A stretch of DNA of 64,000 nucleotides from Paenibacillus apiarius (GTDB taxonomy: Bacteria > Bacillota > Bacilli > Paenibacillales > Paenibacillaceae), in contig NZ_JAFFHZ010000001.1 of assembly GCF_017052585.1 (NCBI RefSeq), forward strand, positions 3,824,001-3,888,000. The letters run 5' to 3'. Position 1 is the first letter of the stretch. Every line of letters begins with the position of its first letter. The position numbers were made by a program, and so were the translations under genes. Of the stretch, positions 40,763 through 50,660 are shown one piece after another. The notes below the pieces were generated by a model that had not been told where the DNA came from, ran no database searches, and saw only the letters and a program-made list of their open reading frames with translations.

Positions 40763-42520
40763 ATGAACGAGAATGATCGAGTGATTCCAACGAACGAAAC
40801 GAATGGCACGAACGAAGCGGATGGGACGAAGCGCGCGTTCTGGAAGGAAGCTGTTGTCTATCAAATTTATCCGCGCAGCTTTAAAGACAGCAACGGAGAT
40901 GGAATTGGCGATTTGCAGGGCATTATTTCCAAGCTGGATTATTTGAAAACGTTAGGCATCGATGTCATTTGGCTGTCGCCGGTATATGAATCGCCTAACG
41001 ACGACAACGGCTATGACATTAGCGATTATCGGGCCATTCACGAAGAGTTCGGCACGATTGCCGATTGGGAAGCGCTAATAGACGGGATGCATGCGCGCGG
41101 AATGAAGCTCGTCATGGATTTGGTCGTCAATCATACATCTGATGAGCATGCTTGGTTCGCCGCTTCGCGCGAGTCGGTCAATAGTCCGTATCGGGATTAC
41201 TATCATTGGCGTCCGGGACGCGGCGACCACGAGCCGAACAACTGGACGTCGGTATTCAGCGGTTCTGCGTGGCAGTATGACGATCGTTCGGGCGAATATT
41301 ATTTGCATTTATTCTCCACGAAACAGCCTGATCTGAATTGGGAAAGTCCGCGCGTGCGCGATGAAATCTACGATATGATGCGGTGGTGGCTTGATAAAGG
41401 CGTCGACGGCTTCCGCATGGACGTCATCAACTTCATATCGAAGACGCCGGGACTTCCAAGTGTCGGTGAGGAGCGGTATGCGTGGGGCGGAGAGCATTTC
41501 ATGAACGGGCCGCATTTGATGGAGCATTTGCAAGAAATGAAGCGAGAGGTGCTTGACCGTTACAACGTCATGACGGTCGGCGAAATGCCGGGCGTCACGG
41601 TGGAACAGGCGCGCGACATTACAGATGAGCGGCATGGCGCTCTTAACATGGTGTTCCAATTCGAGCATATGGAGGTCGATTCAGGAGCCGGCGGCAAGTG
41701 GGATGTGACGCCGTGGAAGCTGCATGATTTGCGCTCCATTTTGCACAAATGGCAGACAGGACTGGCAGACAGCGGCTGGAACAGTCTTTACTTGAATAAC
41801 CATGACCAGCCGCGCATGGTATCCCGCTTTGGCGATGACGGCGCATACCGGGTGGAATCCGCCAAGATGCTGGCGACGCTGCTGCATACGTTGAAAGGAA
41901 CGCCGTATATTTATCAAGGGGAAGAGATCGGAATGACGAATGTCCGCTTCGATTCCATCGAGCAGTACAAAGACATTGAAACCCTCAATATGTATCGCGA
42001 GCATACGGAGCAATACGGGAAAGATCCGGCCGACGTGATGAAGTCGATTTACGCCAAAGGGCGCGACAATGCGCGCACGCCGCTACAGTGGGATGCCTCC
42101 CCGCATGGCGGTTTCACGTCGGGTACGCCTTGGTTGCAAGCCAATCCGAATTACACGGACATCAATGCGGAGCAGGCGCTCTCGGATCCAGATTCGATTT
42201 TCTTCTATTATCAAGCGCTCATCCGGTTGCGGAAGCAGAATCCGATTATGGTATACGGCGATTACCGCCTATGGCTGGAAGAGGATGAATGCATTTATGC
42301 TTATACACGAAGCTGGAAAGGCAAGGAATGGGTCGTCCTGATGAATTTCGCGGGTCGTGACGCGGCGTTTCACTGTCCTCCAGAATGGCAAGGACGTGGC
42401 TATGCGCGCATCATTGGCAATTACGAAGACGTGCCGTTCGAAGTGTTCGCGGATGCATCGCTGCGGCCATTCGAGGCGCTGGTGCTTGAGCTTCATAATG
42501 AAATGAGAACTTCCGTATAA
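40763..42520 (+). CDS. oligo-1,6-glucosidase / alpha-glucosidase (GH13)
   Basis: A 585-residue cytosolic GH13 enzyme that hydrolyses alpha-glucosides such as isomaltose or other short malto/isomalto-oligosaccharides. The four GH13 regions are visible: DLVVNHTSD (~115-123), GFRMDVINF with the nucleophile Asp (~215-223), VGEMPG with the acid/base Glu (~273-278) and NNHDQPR (~349-355). VVYQIYPRSFKDSNGDGIGD marks the usual start. A 24-residue Asn/Thr/Glu-rich N-terminal extension precedes the domain and is absent from standard MalL/TreC-like proteins. AAGGAGA lies 9 bases before the ATG. No PTS or ABC maltose genes adjoin it. Confidence 0.92.
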   Translation: MNENDRVIPTNETNGTNEADGTKRAFWKEAVVYQIYPRSFKDSNGDGIGDLQGIISKLDYLKTLGIDVIWLSPVYESPNDDNGYDISDYRAIHEEFGTIADWEALIDGMHARGMKLVMDLVVNHTSDEHAWFAASRESVNSPYRDYYHWRPGRGDHEPNNWTSVFSGSAWQYDDRSGEYYLHLFSTKQPDLNWESPRVRDEIYDMMRWWLDKGVDGFRMDVINFISKTPGLPSVGEERYAWGGEHFMNGPHLMEHLQEMKREVLDRYNVMTVGEMPGVTVEQARDITDERHGALNMVFQFEHMEVDSGAGGKWDVTPWKLHDLRSILHKWQTGLADSGWNSLYLNNHDQPRMVSRFGDDGAYRVESAKMLATLLHTLKGTPYIYQGEEIGMTNVRFDSIEQYKDIETLNMYREHTEQYGKDPADVMKSIYAKGRDNARTPLQWDASPHGGFTSGTPWLQANPNYTDINAEQALSDPDSIFFYYQALIRLRKQNPIMVYGDYRLWLEEDECIYAYTRSWKGKEWVVLMNFAGRDAAFHCPPEWQGRGYARIIGNYEDVPFEVFADASLRPFEALVLELHNEMRTSV

Positions 42521-42526
42521 TCAAAG

Positions 42527-42569
42527 CACGGACTCTCCTCACACGGTTAATGTGCGAAGAGAGTCCGTG
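42527..42569. terminator. bidirectional terminator after the glucosidase
   Basis: CACGGACTCTC (42527-42537) pairs with GAGAGTCCGTG (42559-42569), with an inner CACA/TGTG stem, then TTGTT. The convergent gene ends at 42574. Confidence 0.78.
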
Positions 42570-42573
42570 TTGT

Positions 42574-43551
42574 TCACCCTATGCGCCATATTGGATCTTC
42601 AACCGTAATGGGGCGATTATGTTCTAACTCCAGCCCTGTCTCATAAGAGCGATTGCCGATCGCTTCTTGCAGCGTGACATAGGCATGTTCGATGTCCTGT
42701 TCTGCATCTGGGCCGTTCGCTGCCTGAGCGTTGTCTCGGACCTTCCAATAATCGATTGCCGCCGCCAGCACGCATGCCGCATCCTCTCGCGCCGTTTCCC
42801 ACATATCCCATATGCTTGACGTATATGTTTCGTCCGTTCCCGTCGGATCGGGCCACGCTGTGCGGGTTTCGTTCAATACATCGTATGGCGGAATATTTCG
42901 TTTATAGACAAATGGCTCGATTTGCCTGAAGGTTAACGCTGTCTTCAAGCCGTATGGGTCATGGAATAGTCGCTGCGCCCGCAGCATATCGCGGTTCGCG
43001 TCGTTCCAATATTCGGGTTTGGCCTTGTGGGCAAGCTCCGGATAATATTTGTCAGACAGCTCCATGAATAAACGCACGATCTCCTGCGGAAATTGTCCGC
43101 CTGTATTAATTTCCTTCCACACCGGCGTCTTCCATGTCTCCATACTTGTCTTCCTGCGGACGATATGGGTGTCCATGAGCACCTCGAACCGCTGATGGTC
43201 CCATTTCCGGAATCCCGATCGGACGAATACATAAGGGTGCATATGGCGATCAAGGATATGATGGAGCAGAAATCCCAAGGCGTATACGCGGTTCTCCGGC
43301 TGCCGGGACGGCACGGAAGAGAGCAGATCGAGCAGAAACGGACCGCAATGCTCGTTATGCATCGCTGCCCCGATTTCATTCATGACGGTGATGCGCTGCC
43401 AAGGAAAAAACTGATGATAGAACAGGAAGTCGGGCCCCTGACATCCCATATTGAACAACCGTTTCCGGTTCTCATCCTCAATCCATTCGGCGAGTCCCGC
43501 CTCAGCCAGCGCTTCTTGGCCGAACAGCAAATGCGTCCATATGTTGGGCAT
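42574..43551 (-). CDS. zinc-dependent phospholipase C-like protein
   Basis: A 325-residue protein of the zinc-dependent phospholipase C/S1-P1 nuclease-like fold family. Metal-ligand type segments are MPNIWTHLLFG at the N-terminus, MGCQGPDFLFYHQF (~35-48) and LGFLLHHILDRHMHPY (~93-108). No signal peptide is visible, so it probably acts in the cytoplasm. Proteins of this kind in Bacillales are annotated by fold only, and the substrate is unknown. GGAGGGC precedes the ATG at 43551. Confidence 0.8.
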   Translation of the reverse strand: MPNIWTHLLFGQEALAEAGLAEWIEDENRKRLFNMGCQGPDFLFYHQFFPWQRITVMNEIGAAMHNEHCGPFLLDLLSSVPSRQPENRVYALGFLLHHILDRHMHPYVFVRSGFRKWDHQRFEVLMDTHIVRRKTSMETWKTPVWKEINTGGQFPQEIVRLFMELSDKYYPELAHKAKPEYWNDANRDMLRAQRLFHDPYGLKTALTFRQIEPFVYKRNIPPYDVLNETRTAWPDPTGTDETYTSSIWDMWETAREDAACVLAAAIDYWKVRDNAQAANGPDAEQDIEHAYVTLQEAIGNRSYETGLELEHNRPITVEDPIWRIG

Positions 43552-43755
43552 GATTGCCCTCCTTTTTGATAGTAACTATTCAATGAGAATTTATTTCTTC
43601 GTATCCCTTGTGATCACACAGCCTCTATAAACAAGATGACGGGTTGTAGGCAAAAATGTCAACCTTTTTGTATAATGAGTAACGTTGGACAACCTCTAAT
43701 ATGGTACGGAGGAACATGTTCGAAAGACGATAACTACAGCGAAGGAGACGACTCC

Positions 43756-45498
43756 ATGATACGCGCGCGAACATTTGTCAGCCTGCAGCACAAAATTTTT
43801 AAGTTTACCGTTCTGCTCGTATGCATTCCGATATTGCTCATTGGTTCCATTTCCTATTGGAGATCGGCAGATATTTTGCAACAAAAAGTATCGGTGTCGG
43901 ATCTCAACACGGTTACGCAGGTTGGTCTGAATGTGCAGTTCATGACAGATTATGTTCACGATACGTCGCTGTTCCTCATTCAATCGGATGAGGTCCGGCG
44001 GTTCCTGTTAAGCAATTCCGGATCGAACGAAAGCCTCGAGCGTGAAATTTCATCCATGGAACGCTTCTTTCTTCATCTCACTAATATGAAGGAATTCATT
44101 CATTCCATCTACTTGCAGGGCGAGAACGGGGTGACGTTCAGCACGCACCCAGAGGCCGTCAGCTTGAACGGCATGATGCTGGAAGAAGTGAAGCGTCTGC
44201 GCGGCAAGCCGATGTGGTTTATACAGAAGCATAACAATTATGACACGTTGTCCTTCGTCCGGGAAATCCGGGATGTGAACAATGTCGGGCGCCGCCTTGG
44301 GATGGTTCAAGTCAATATCGATCTGAACTATGTGCGCCAATTATTGAACCAGCAGCGCATCGGCACCCGCGATAGCTTCTATTTGCTGAATGAAGAGGGG
44401 CTTGTGCTGACGTCAACGGGAAATGCCAGCAACTACTCCCAGCTTCCGACCAGCTTTGAATTTTCCGATCAGGCCCATGGGGACCACGGGTACTATACAG
44501 TAGCTATGGATAAGGAACGGTATCTGATCACGTATGCGGGCATTGCCAAGACCGGCTGGAGGATCGCGCATGCCGTTCCGCTTCAGGAGATGCTGGCAGA
44601 GAATGCCGTCATCACGAAAATGATGCTTATCGCCATGATCGCGTCGCTCGTCGTGTGCGTTGTCACCGCCATCTTGTTCTCGAAGCGGATTATCCGCCCG
44701 ATTCAACATTTGCGCAGCTTGATGCTGCGGATGGAACGGGGGCAGTTCCAAGGACGTGTGCAAGTTCAGAGCAATGACGAGATAGCCCAGCTCGGGCGCA
44801 GCTTCAACCGGATGAACGAGCGGCTTCATGAGCTGGTCAATCAGGTGTATGAAGCGGAATTGAAAAAGAAGGAGGCGGAGCTTAAAGCATTCCAAGCCCA
44901 GATCAATCCGCATTTCTTATATAATACGCTTGATACGATTTATTGGATGAGCCGGATGGAGAAAGCATATGAGACGGCTCAATTGGTCGAGGCGCTATCC
45001 AAGCTGTTCCGTCTCAGCCTGAACAGCGGCAAAGAGCTGACAACGGTTAACGACGAGGTCAATCATTTGAAAAATTATATGATTATTCAACAAAAACGCT
45101 ACGAGGATATGATAGATTTTCATTTGGAAACCGATAATGAAGATACGCTTCATGGACGAACCGCGAAGCTCATCCTGCAGCCGTTCGTGGAAAACGCAAT
45201 TGTTCACGGCATCGAAAAGCTGGGCGAGCCAGGCTGTATTCGAGTGGATGTGTTCCGGCGAGAGGACACGCTAATCTATCGCATCTCCGATACGGGCACC
45301 GGAGTCGACGTGGCGGAGATGGAGCGGCTCATGCAGGAAAGCGGGGCTAATAACCGCGGCTTTGCGATTAAAAATGTAAATGACCGGATTCAGCTTTACT
45401 TCGGCGATGACTACGGAGTGACCTTTAAAAATAACGAGGCTGGCGGAACGACCGTCGAAATCATACAGCCTTGGAAGACGGGAGAGGATATGACATGA
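43756..45498 (+). CDS. sensor histidine kinase, YesM family
   Basis: A 580-residue membrane sensor kinase. Two membrane segments (~17-37 and ~292-312) flank a ~255-residue extracellular Cache-type sensor, then HAMP (~315-368), a histidine kinase core with the phosphorylated His in QINPHFLYNTLD, and an ATPase domain (FVENAIVHG, ISDTGTGVD). The start ATG at 43756 has AAGGAGAC 8 bases upstream. YesM-type kinases sense extracellular carbohydrates directly or through binding proteins. It overlaps the response regulator gene by 4 bases (ATGA). The downstream sugar ABC transporter, sulfatase and mannosidase are the likely regulon. Confidence 0.92.
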   Translation: MIRARTFVSLQHKIFKFTVLLVCIPILLIGSISYWRSADILQQKVSVSDLNTVTQVGLNVQFMTDYVHDTSLFLIQSDEVRRFLLSNSGSNESLEREISSMERFFLHLTNMKEFIHSIYLQGENGVTFSTHPEAVSLNGMMLEEVKRLRGKPMWFIQKHNNYDTLSFVREIRDVNNVGRRLGMVQVNIDLNYVRQLLNQQRIGTRDSFYLLNEEGLVLTSTGNASNYSQLPTSFEFSDQAHGDHGYYTVAMDKERYLITYAGIAKTGWRIAHAVPLQEMLAENAVITKMMLIAMIASLVVCVVTAILFSKRIIRPIQHLRSLMLRMERGQFQGRVQVQSNDEIAQLGRSFNRMNERLHELVNQVYEAELKKKEAELKAFQAQINPHFLYNTLDTIYWMSRMEKAYETAQLVEALSKLFRLSLNSGKELTTVNDEVNHLKNYMIIQQKRYEDMIDFHLETDNEDTLHGRTAKLILQPFVENAIVHGIEKLGEPGCIRVDVFRREDTLIYRISDTGTGVDVAEMERLMQESGANNRGFAIKNVNDRIQLYFGDDYGVTFKNNEAGGTTVEIIQPWKTGEDMT

Positions 45499-47105
45499 GT
45501 GCGATAAAAGTATTGATTGCAGATGATGAAGTCATCATTCGAAAAGGCATTCGCACCTCTATCGATTGGGAGCCGCTTGGCATCGAGATCGTCGGCGAGG
45601 CGAGGAACGGGCAAGAAGCGTTGGAACTGGCGGAATCGCTGCAGCCAGATATCGTCATGACCGACATCCGCATGCCGCTGATGGACGGGCTGGCGCTTGC
45701 GGCCAAGCTGAAGGAGCAGAAGCCGCACATTAAGCTCGTAATTGTGTCCGGCTATGACGATTTCGATTATGCAAGGCAAGCTCTCAAAATCGGTGTCAGC
45801 GAGTATTTGACCAAGCCGGTTGGGGCTGGGGAAATGACGAAGCTAATGTCGAAGCTTAGCGATCAAATCCGTGCGGAACGGGAGCGGCACAGTGAAGAAT
45901 GGCACAACGGCATGCTGTTGCGGGAAAGTATGCCGTACATTCAGGGAAAATGGCTGAACCGGCTTCTAAAGGGCGAACACCAAGACGAAGAGATGATTCG
46001 CAACCGGGCGAGGCAGCTCCATATTGCGCTGGATGGACCCGAATATGCCGTAGTCGTCATCGATATTGACGATTACAGGCTCATTATGGAGCAGTCTACA
46101 GATCGGGAGAAGGAACTTATACAATTCGCCATTCAAAATATTGCAGAGGAGCTGTTCGGAGAGAAGTTCACGACCGCGGTATGCCGCACGGAGGAAGATA
46201 CGCTGGCAGTGCTCTTAAGTGTGAACATGAGCAATAAGCATCTTATTACGGCATGCTGCGAGGAAATGCAGCAATGTGTGCGCCGTTATGTCAAGCTATC
46301 GGTAACGCTTGGCATCGGCAGCATTATCTCGTCACTCGCCAACGTGCAGGCGAGCATGGAGGAGGCGATGTCTGCGATTCGAAGCAAGGTGTATCGCGGC
46401 AAGGGGCAAATCATCGTGTTCGATGCGAAAGAGCATGCCCAAATGAAATCGCCGATGCTCATCCCTACCGAAGAAGAACTTGAGCTCTTGCAAAGGCTTG
46501 CGACGATGGACTTTGCAGGCATTCGGGAACGGCTGGACAAATGGTTTCGCCACTGTGCGGAGGAGGGCGTATCATACCAGCATGTTCAGACGCTCTGCGT
46601 AAAGCTAGTGGTGCTGGCGACAACCCATGTGGAGCAGATGGGCGTGAAACGCGCCGATCTGGACCCGGTGCTTCTTAACCCGTATGACGAGGTGAAGAAG
46701 TACGAGACCGCGCACGATATGAAGCAGTGGCTTCTGGAAATGTTCGACTCGTTCATCCTAACCATTTCGCAATATAAGACAAGCCGTTACCGGAATATCG
46801 TCTCCGTCGCCATTCAATACGTTCAGGAGCATTATGCGGAAGAACTGAAGCTTGAGGATATTGCGGGGCACGTCTATGTTACGCCCAATTATTTCAGCCG
46901 CGTGTTCAAGCAGGAGACGGGCGAACACTTTACGGAATGGCTGAATAAATTCCGGGTGGAGAAGGCGAAGCCGCTCCTGCGGGATGTCAGCCTCAAAGTA
47001 TACGAGGTCGCGGAACAGGTTGGATATAACGACTACAAATATTTCGCTCATATTTTCAAAAAGTATACGGGCACTACTCCGAAGGAGTATCGCAATCAGT
47101 TATAA
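45495..47105 (+). CDS. AraC-type response regulator, YesN family
   Basis: A 536-residue response regulator with an N-terminal receiver domain (IADDE, the phosphorylated Asp in DIVMTDIRMP at ~54, Lys in LTKPVG). A long middle region (~130-420) has GGDEF-like remnants common in YesN proteins. A C-terminal AraC DNA-binding domain (~430-536) carries VTPNYFSRVFKQETGEHF and YNDYKYFAHIFKKYTG. The ATG overlaps the kinase stop as ATGA and uses GGAGAGG. It likely activates the transporter operon that starts 350 bases downstream, which has its own promoter region and cre site. Confidence 0.92.
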   Translation: MSAIKVLIADDEVIIRKGIRTSIDWEPLGIEIVGEARNGQEALELAESLQPDIVMTDIRMPLMDGLALAAKLKEQKPHIKLVIVSGYDDFDYARQALKIGVSEYLTKPVGAGEMTKLMSKLSDQIRAERERHSEEWHNGMLLRESMPYIQGKWLNRLLKGEHQDEEMIRNRARQLHIALDGPEYAVVVIDIDDYRLIMEQSTDREKELIQFAIQNIAEELFGEKFTTAVCRTEEDTLAVLLSVNMSNKHLITACCEEMQQCVRRYVKLSVTLGIGSIISSLANVQASMEEAMSAIRSKVYRGKGQIIVFDAKEHAQMKSPMLIPTEEELELLQRLATMDFAGIRERLDKWFRHCAEEGVSYQHVQTLCVKLVVLATTHVEQMGVKRADLDPVLLNPYDEVKKYETAHDMKQWLLEMFDSFILTISQYKTSRYRNIVSVAIQYVQEHYAEELKLEDIAGHVYVTPNYFSRVFKQETGEHFTEWLNKFRVEKAKPLLRDVSLKVYEVAEQVGYNDYKYFAHIFKKYTGTTPKEYRNQL

Positions 47106-47163
47106 CGGGACGAATGTTGATTTGCTGACATTTGGTACGGCAATCGAGCAGTATGGACGAGAG

Positions 47164-47200
47164 GACAAGGATGGCTTGCGGGCTATCCTGTCTTTTTTTT
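47164..47200 (+). terminator. terminator of the yesM-yesN pair
   Basis: GACA-A-GGAT (47164-47172) pairs with ATCCTGTC (47185-47192), with one bulged A, followed by eight T. Confidence 0.85.
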
Positions 47201-47406
47201 CGGAAAATAATCAACTGGTCAGTTGTGAACGGTCTTGCAAATGGGATTACTGACTCATGGGGAGAGCGGGGCTAAGGGGGAGACAGAGGAGAGAACAGGG
47301 GCTGAAATTGTGCCATAAATATCAGATTTACTCGAAAAGGTTAAAAAAACGGACATTTTAATAATTCTCTCTACTTATTTACTTGCATGAATTTCCTATA
47401 CTTAAG

Positions 47407-47421
47407 ATGTAAACGTTAGCA
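47407..47421 (+). promoter_or_regulatory. CcpA cre site before the glycan transporter operon
   Basis: ATGTAAACGTTAGCA matches every defined position of the cre consensus WTGNAANCGNWNNCW. It starts 5 bases after a TATACT -10-like box (47397-47402) and ends 32 bases before the first gene, a position suited to repression when preferred sugars are present. Confidence 0.75.
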
Positions 47422-47453
47422 AGTCTAATGATGACACGAGGGGTGTACACAAC

Positions 47454-48785
47454 ATGAAAAAAGGGTTAAAACGCTGGACGTCCATGCTGCTGATTTCCTG
47501 CATGGCTTTGATGGTTGCAGGCTGCGGCTCGTCCCAATCCTCTTCCGGCTCAGGCGAGCAGGCAGAAGGCAAGAAAGAACCGATTAAATTCATGCATATG
47601 TTCGACAAAAACGCAGAAGGCGGCGGCCTTCACCAAGCGGAATTGCTGGACAAATTCATTGCTGACAATCCTGACATCAAATTGGATCAGGAAGTTCAGT
47701 CTCACGATAACTACGAAACGAAAATCAAGACATTGGCTGCAGCGAACGAGCTGCCAGACATCTTCCTTATTAAGAGCTCGATGGTAACGACGTTCGTCGA
47801 GAACGGACTGGTAATGCCGGTCGACGAAATGCTTGATAAAGATCCGGATTGGAAAAACGGCTTCGTGGACGGCGCGCTCGATACGTATCAAGTAGACGGC
47901 AAGACGTACGGGATTCAATTTTCCGGCGGTCCGACGCACGCTATTTATTACAACAAAGATCTCGTAGCGCAAGCAGGCTTCAATGAATTTCCAAAGACAT
48001 GGGATGATTTCCTGAAGCTTATCGATAACTTGAAAGCGAAGGACATCACTCCAATCGCTTTCGGGAACAAAGGAAAATGGCTTGCTAACTCCAGCTATAT
48101 GTCCACGCTTGGTGATCGCTTCACCGGCACGGAATGGTTCAATAAGCTTGTCAACAAGCAAGGCTCTAAATTTACAGACCCTGAATTCGTACAAGCGCTC
48201 ACTCTGTTCCAAGACTTGGCGAAGCGCGGCGCGTTCAACAGCGACATGAACTCGATCGATAACAACCAAATGAAAACATTGTACTACAACGGTAAAGCAG
48301 CGATGTTCATCGAAGGCGCTTGGGCCAGCAACGCGGTTGAAACAGGCGGTCCGAAAGAAATTCTCGATAAGACCGAGCTGGCTATCTTCCCGGCTATCAA
48401 CGGTGCCAAAGGTGAACAGAACGGCGTATCCGGCGGCGGCGGTTGGGCTTATGCCGTTAACGTAAATATCGACAAAGCCAAATTGGACGATGTTGCGAAA
48501 ATGCTGAAGTTCTTGTCTGACAAAGATGCGGCGAAAGTCATTCTGAAGTACGGCGACATTCCTTCCAGCAAAGTGGAAAACATGGATGAATTGAATCTGT
48601 CTCCAATGACGAAAAAAATGGTGAAAATGCTTGAAACAACGAAGTATGTGCCAATTTACGATTCCCGCTTGTCTCCTGGCTTGACTGAAGCGATGAACGC
48701 AGCGATGCAAGATATGCTTATCGGTCAAATTACGCCAGAAAAAGCAGCAGAAGTGATGCAAAAAGAATTCGATAACGAAATGTAG
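47454..48785 (+). CDS. carbohydrate ABC transporter substrate-binding lipoprotein
   Basis: A 443-residue extracellular binding protein of the family 1 solute-binding (MalE-like) type. The lipoprotein signal is MKKGLKRWTSMLLISCM followed by ALMVAGCGSS, with the lipidated Cys at ~24. The mature part has family marks KFMHMFDKN, DIFLIKSSMV and GKAAMFIEGAWASNAV. It is the first gene of the operon and is followed by two MalF/MalG-type permeases; no ATPase gene is nearby, so a shared MsmK/MsmX-type ATPase is expected. A 12-bp hairpin after the gene may protect its mRNA. Confidence 0.93.
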   Translation: MKKGLKRWTSMLLISCMALMVAGCGSSQSSSGSGEQAEGKKEPIKFMHMFDKNAEGGGLHQAELLDKFIADNPDIKLDQEVQSHDNYETKIKTLAAANELPDIFLIKSSMVTTFVENGLVMPVDEMLDKDPDWKNGFVDGALDTYQVDGKTYGIQFSGGPTHAIYYNKDLVAQAGFNEFPKTWDDFLKLIDNLKAKDITPIAFGNKGKWLANSSYMSTLGDRFTGTEWFNKLVNKQGSKFTDPEFVQALTLFQDLAKRGAFNSDMNSIDNNQMKTLYYNGKAAMFIEGAWASNAVETGGPKEILDKTELAIFPAINGAKGEQNGVSGGGGWAYAVNVNIDKAKLDDVAKMLKFLSDKDAAKVILKYGDIPSSKVENMDELNLSPMTKKMVKMLETTKYVPIYDSRLSPGLTEAMNAAMQDMLIGQITPEKAAEVMQKEFDNEM

Positions 48786-48841
48786 AGATTAGCAAGATAG
48801 ATAGTTAGATAGAGAGAGAAACGTGGATAGGATTGAGATGA

Positions 48842-48869
48842 ATTCTCCCGGGCGCATGCCCGGGAGAAT
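48842..48869 (+). promoter_or_regulatory. strong intercistronic hairpin
   Basis: ATTCTCCCGGGC (48842-48853) pairs perfectly with GCCCGGGAGAAT (48858-48869) around a GCAT loop. No T run follows, so it is not a normal terminator. Hairpins at this place commonly make binding-protein mRNA more abundant than permease mRNA. Confidence 0.7.
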
Positions 48870-48912
48870 CGTTATCCCGATGAAATCGAAACAGAGAGAG
48901 GAGAGAACCGTG

Positions 48913-49797
48913 ATGAATAACACCGCTATCCGTCCCAAACGCTGGACGTTCTTTGCATATTTGATTCCAGGCGTTGTCATTTATGCATTTATGGTGCTTG
49001 TCCCGTTAGTGCTCGCTTTGCGGTACAGCTTCTATAAATGGTCCGGCGGTCCGAAGATGGAATGGATCGGCTTGAAGAACTATCAAATCCTCCTGCAGGA
49101 TGACAAGTTTTGGGGAGCCTTCATCAATAACTTGCTGATTGTTGGCTTTAGCGTTGTCGGCCAGATTGGGATAGCTTTCATCATAGCCATATTCTTAATG
49201 AACAAGTGGGTAAAATGGCGTGAGTTCCACCGTACCGTTATTTTTATTCCGGTCGTATTATCGTCCGTCGTTATCGGCTTCCTGTGGTCGATGATTTACA
49301 ACAACGATGCGGGACTTCTGAACTGGCTCTTGACGAATTTGGGGCTGGAATCTTGGATTAAACCGTGGCTCGATGACCCGAACGTCGTCATGTATTCCGT
49401 AACAGCACCGATCGTGTGGCAATATATCGGGTTCTATTTGATTATTTTCATGGCTTCCATGCAAAGCATTAACGGTGAAGTGTATGAAATGGCGGAGATT
49501 GATGGCGCCACAGGCATGAAGAAGACGCTTTACATTACATTGCCGTTGATGAAAGATACGCTCAAAATTGCTGTGATGCTCTGTATTGCGGGGAACATGA
49601 AGGCGTTCGACAGTATCTTCGTTATGACAGGCGGCGGCCCGGGCAACTCCTCGACCGTTATGGCGCAATACGCTTATGATACGTCGTTCAAAGCGTTCAA
49701 GCTCGGGTACGGCAGTGCCATTTCCATCGGCATTATGGTGCTTAGCGTCGGGCTTATCATGATCAGCCGTTTGATTGGAGGGAAGAACAATGACTAA
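48913..49797 (+). CDS. sugar ABC transporter permease (MalF type)
   Basis: A 294-residue inner-membrane permease with six predicted membrane segments. The ATPase-coupling EAA loop is seen as EMAEIDGATGMKKTLYITLP (~194-213). The ATG at 48913 has GAGGAG about 9 bases upstream; longer in-frame starts read into the hairpin region. It overlaps the next permease gene by 8 bases. It forms a heterodimer with that protein to take up the sugar bound by the lipoprotein. Confidence 0.92.
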   Translation: MNNTAIRPKRWTFFAYLIPGVVIYAFMVLVPLVLALRYSFYKWSGGPKMEWIGLKNYQILLQDDKFWGAFINNLLIVGFSVVGQIGIAFIIAIFLMNKWVKWREFHRTVIFIPVVLSSVVIGFLWSMIYNNDAGLLNWLLTNLGLESWIKPWLDDPNVVMYSVTAPIVWQYIGFYLIIFMASMQSINGEVYEMAEIDGATGMKKTLYITLPLMKDTLKIAVMLCIAGNMKAFDSIFVMTGGGPGNSSTVMAQYAYDTSFKAFKLGYGSAISIGIMVLSVGLIMISRLIGGKNND

Positions 49798-50623
49798 GTT
49801 GAAGACGCTCATACCGCGTACTCTTATCAATCTCTTTTTGTGGATCATGTCGTTGTCATGCATATTCCCGATCATATGGATGATTTACTCTTCGCTCAAG
49901 ACACAGCAGGAGTTTAACACGAACATCATTTCTTTGCCGACGCGATTGAATTTCCAGAACTATATTGATGCGTTCCGAATCGGCAAGATGGATACGTACT
50001 TCGTAAACAGTGTTATCGTAACTGTGCTGACCGTCGTTCTGACTGTCGTCATCAGTTTCTTGGCAGCCTATATATTGGCCCGCTTCAACTTCCCGGGACG
50101 CGGCGCGATTTATTTCATGTTCCTCGCGGGTATGCTTATTCCGGTGCACGGCCTGCTTATCCCGGTGTTCGTCGAGTTCAAATCGCTCGGATTGTTGGAT
50201 CAACGGATAACGCTCGTGTTGCCTTACGTTGCTTTTAACTTGTCGATGGGTATCTTTTTATTCGAGAACTTCATCAAATCCGTGCCGCTTGAGGTAGAGG
50301 AAGCCGCTGCGATCGATGGCAGCTCGACGACGCGCCGCGTGCTGACGATTGTGCTTCCGATGTGTCTGCCGGTTATCTCGACGGCGATTATTCTGTACTT
50401 CCTCGGCGCGTGGAACGAATTCCCGTTTGCGCTCGTGCTGATTAAGAGTCCGGAGCTTCGCACGCTGCCGGTCGGCTTGACCAATTTCAACGGGCAATTT
50501 ACGGTCAACTATCCGCAGATGATGGCGGCGATGGTTATCGTTGTGTTGCCTGTCATTTTGACCTATCTCGCATTTTATAAGAAAATAATGCAAGGGATGA
50601 CTGCGGGGGCCGTTAAAGGATAA
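49790..50623 (+). CDS. sugar ABC transporter permease (MalG type)
   Basis: A 277-residue permease with six membrane segments and the EAA loop VEEAAAIDGSSTTRRVLTIV (~169-188). It starts inside the end of the first permease gene (8-base overlap) with GGAGGGAAG upstream, so the two are coupled. The C-terminus KKIMQGMTAGAVKG is typical of MalG-like subunits. The sulfatase gene begins 37 bases after its stop. Confidence 0.92.
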   Translation: MTKLKTLIPRTLINLFLWIMSLSCIFPIIWMIYSSLKTQQEFNTNIISLPTRLNFQNYIDAFRIGKMDTYFVNSVIVTVLTVVLTVVISFLAAYILARFNFPGRGAIYFMFLAGMLIPVHGLLIPVFVEFKSLGLLDQRITLVLPYVAFNLSMGIFLFENFIKSVPLEVEEAAAIDGSSTTRRVLTIVLPMCLPVISTAIILYFLGAWNEFPFALVLIKSPELRTLPVGLTNFNGQFTVNYPQMMAAMVIVVLPVILTYLAFYKKIMQGMTAGAVKG

Positions 50624-50660
50624 TCCGCAACTCACTCATAACGAATTGGGGGCAGGCGCA

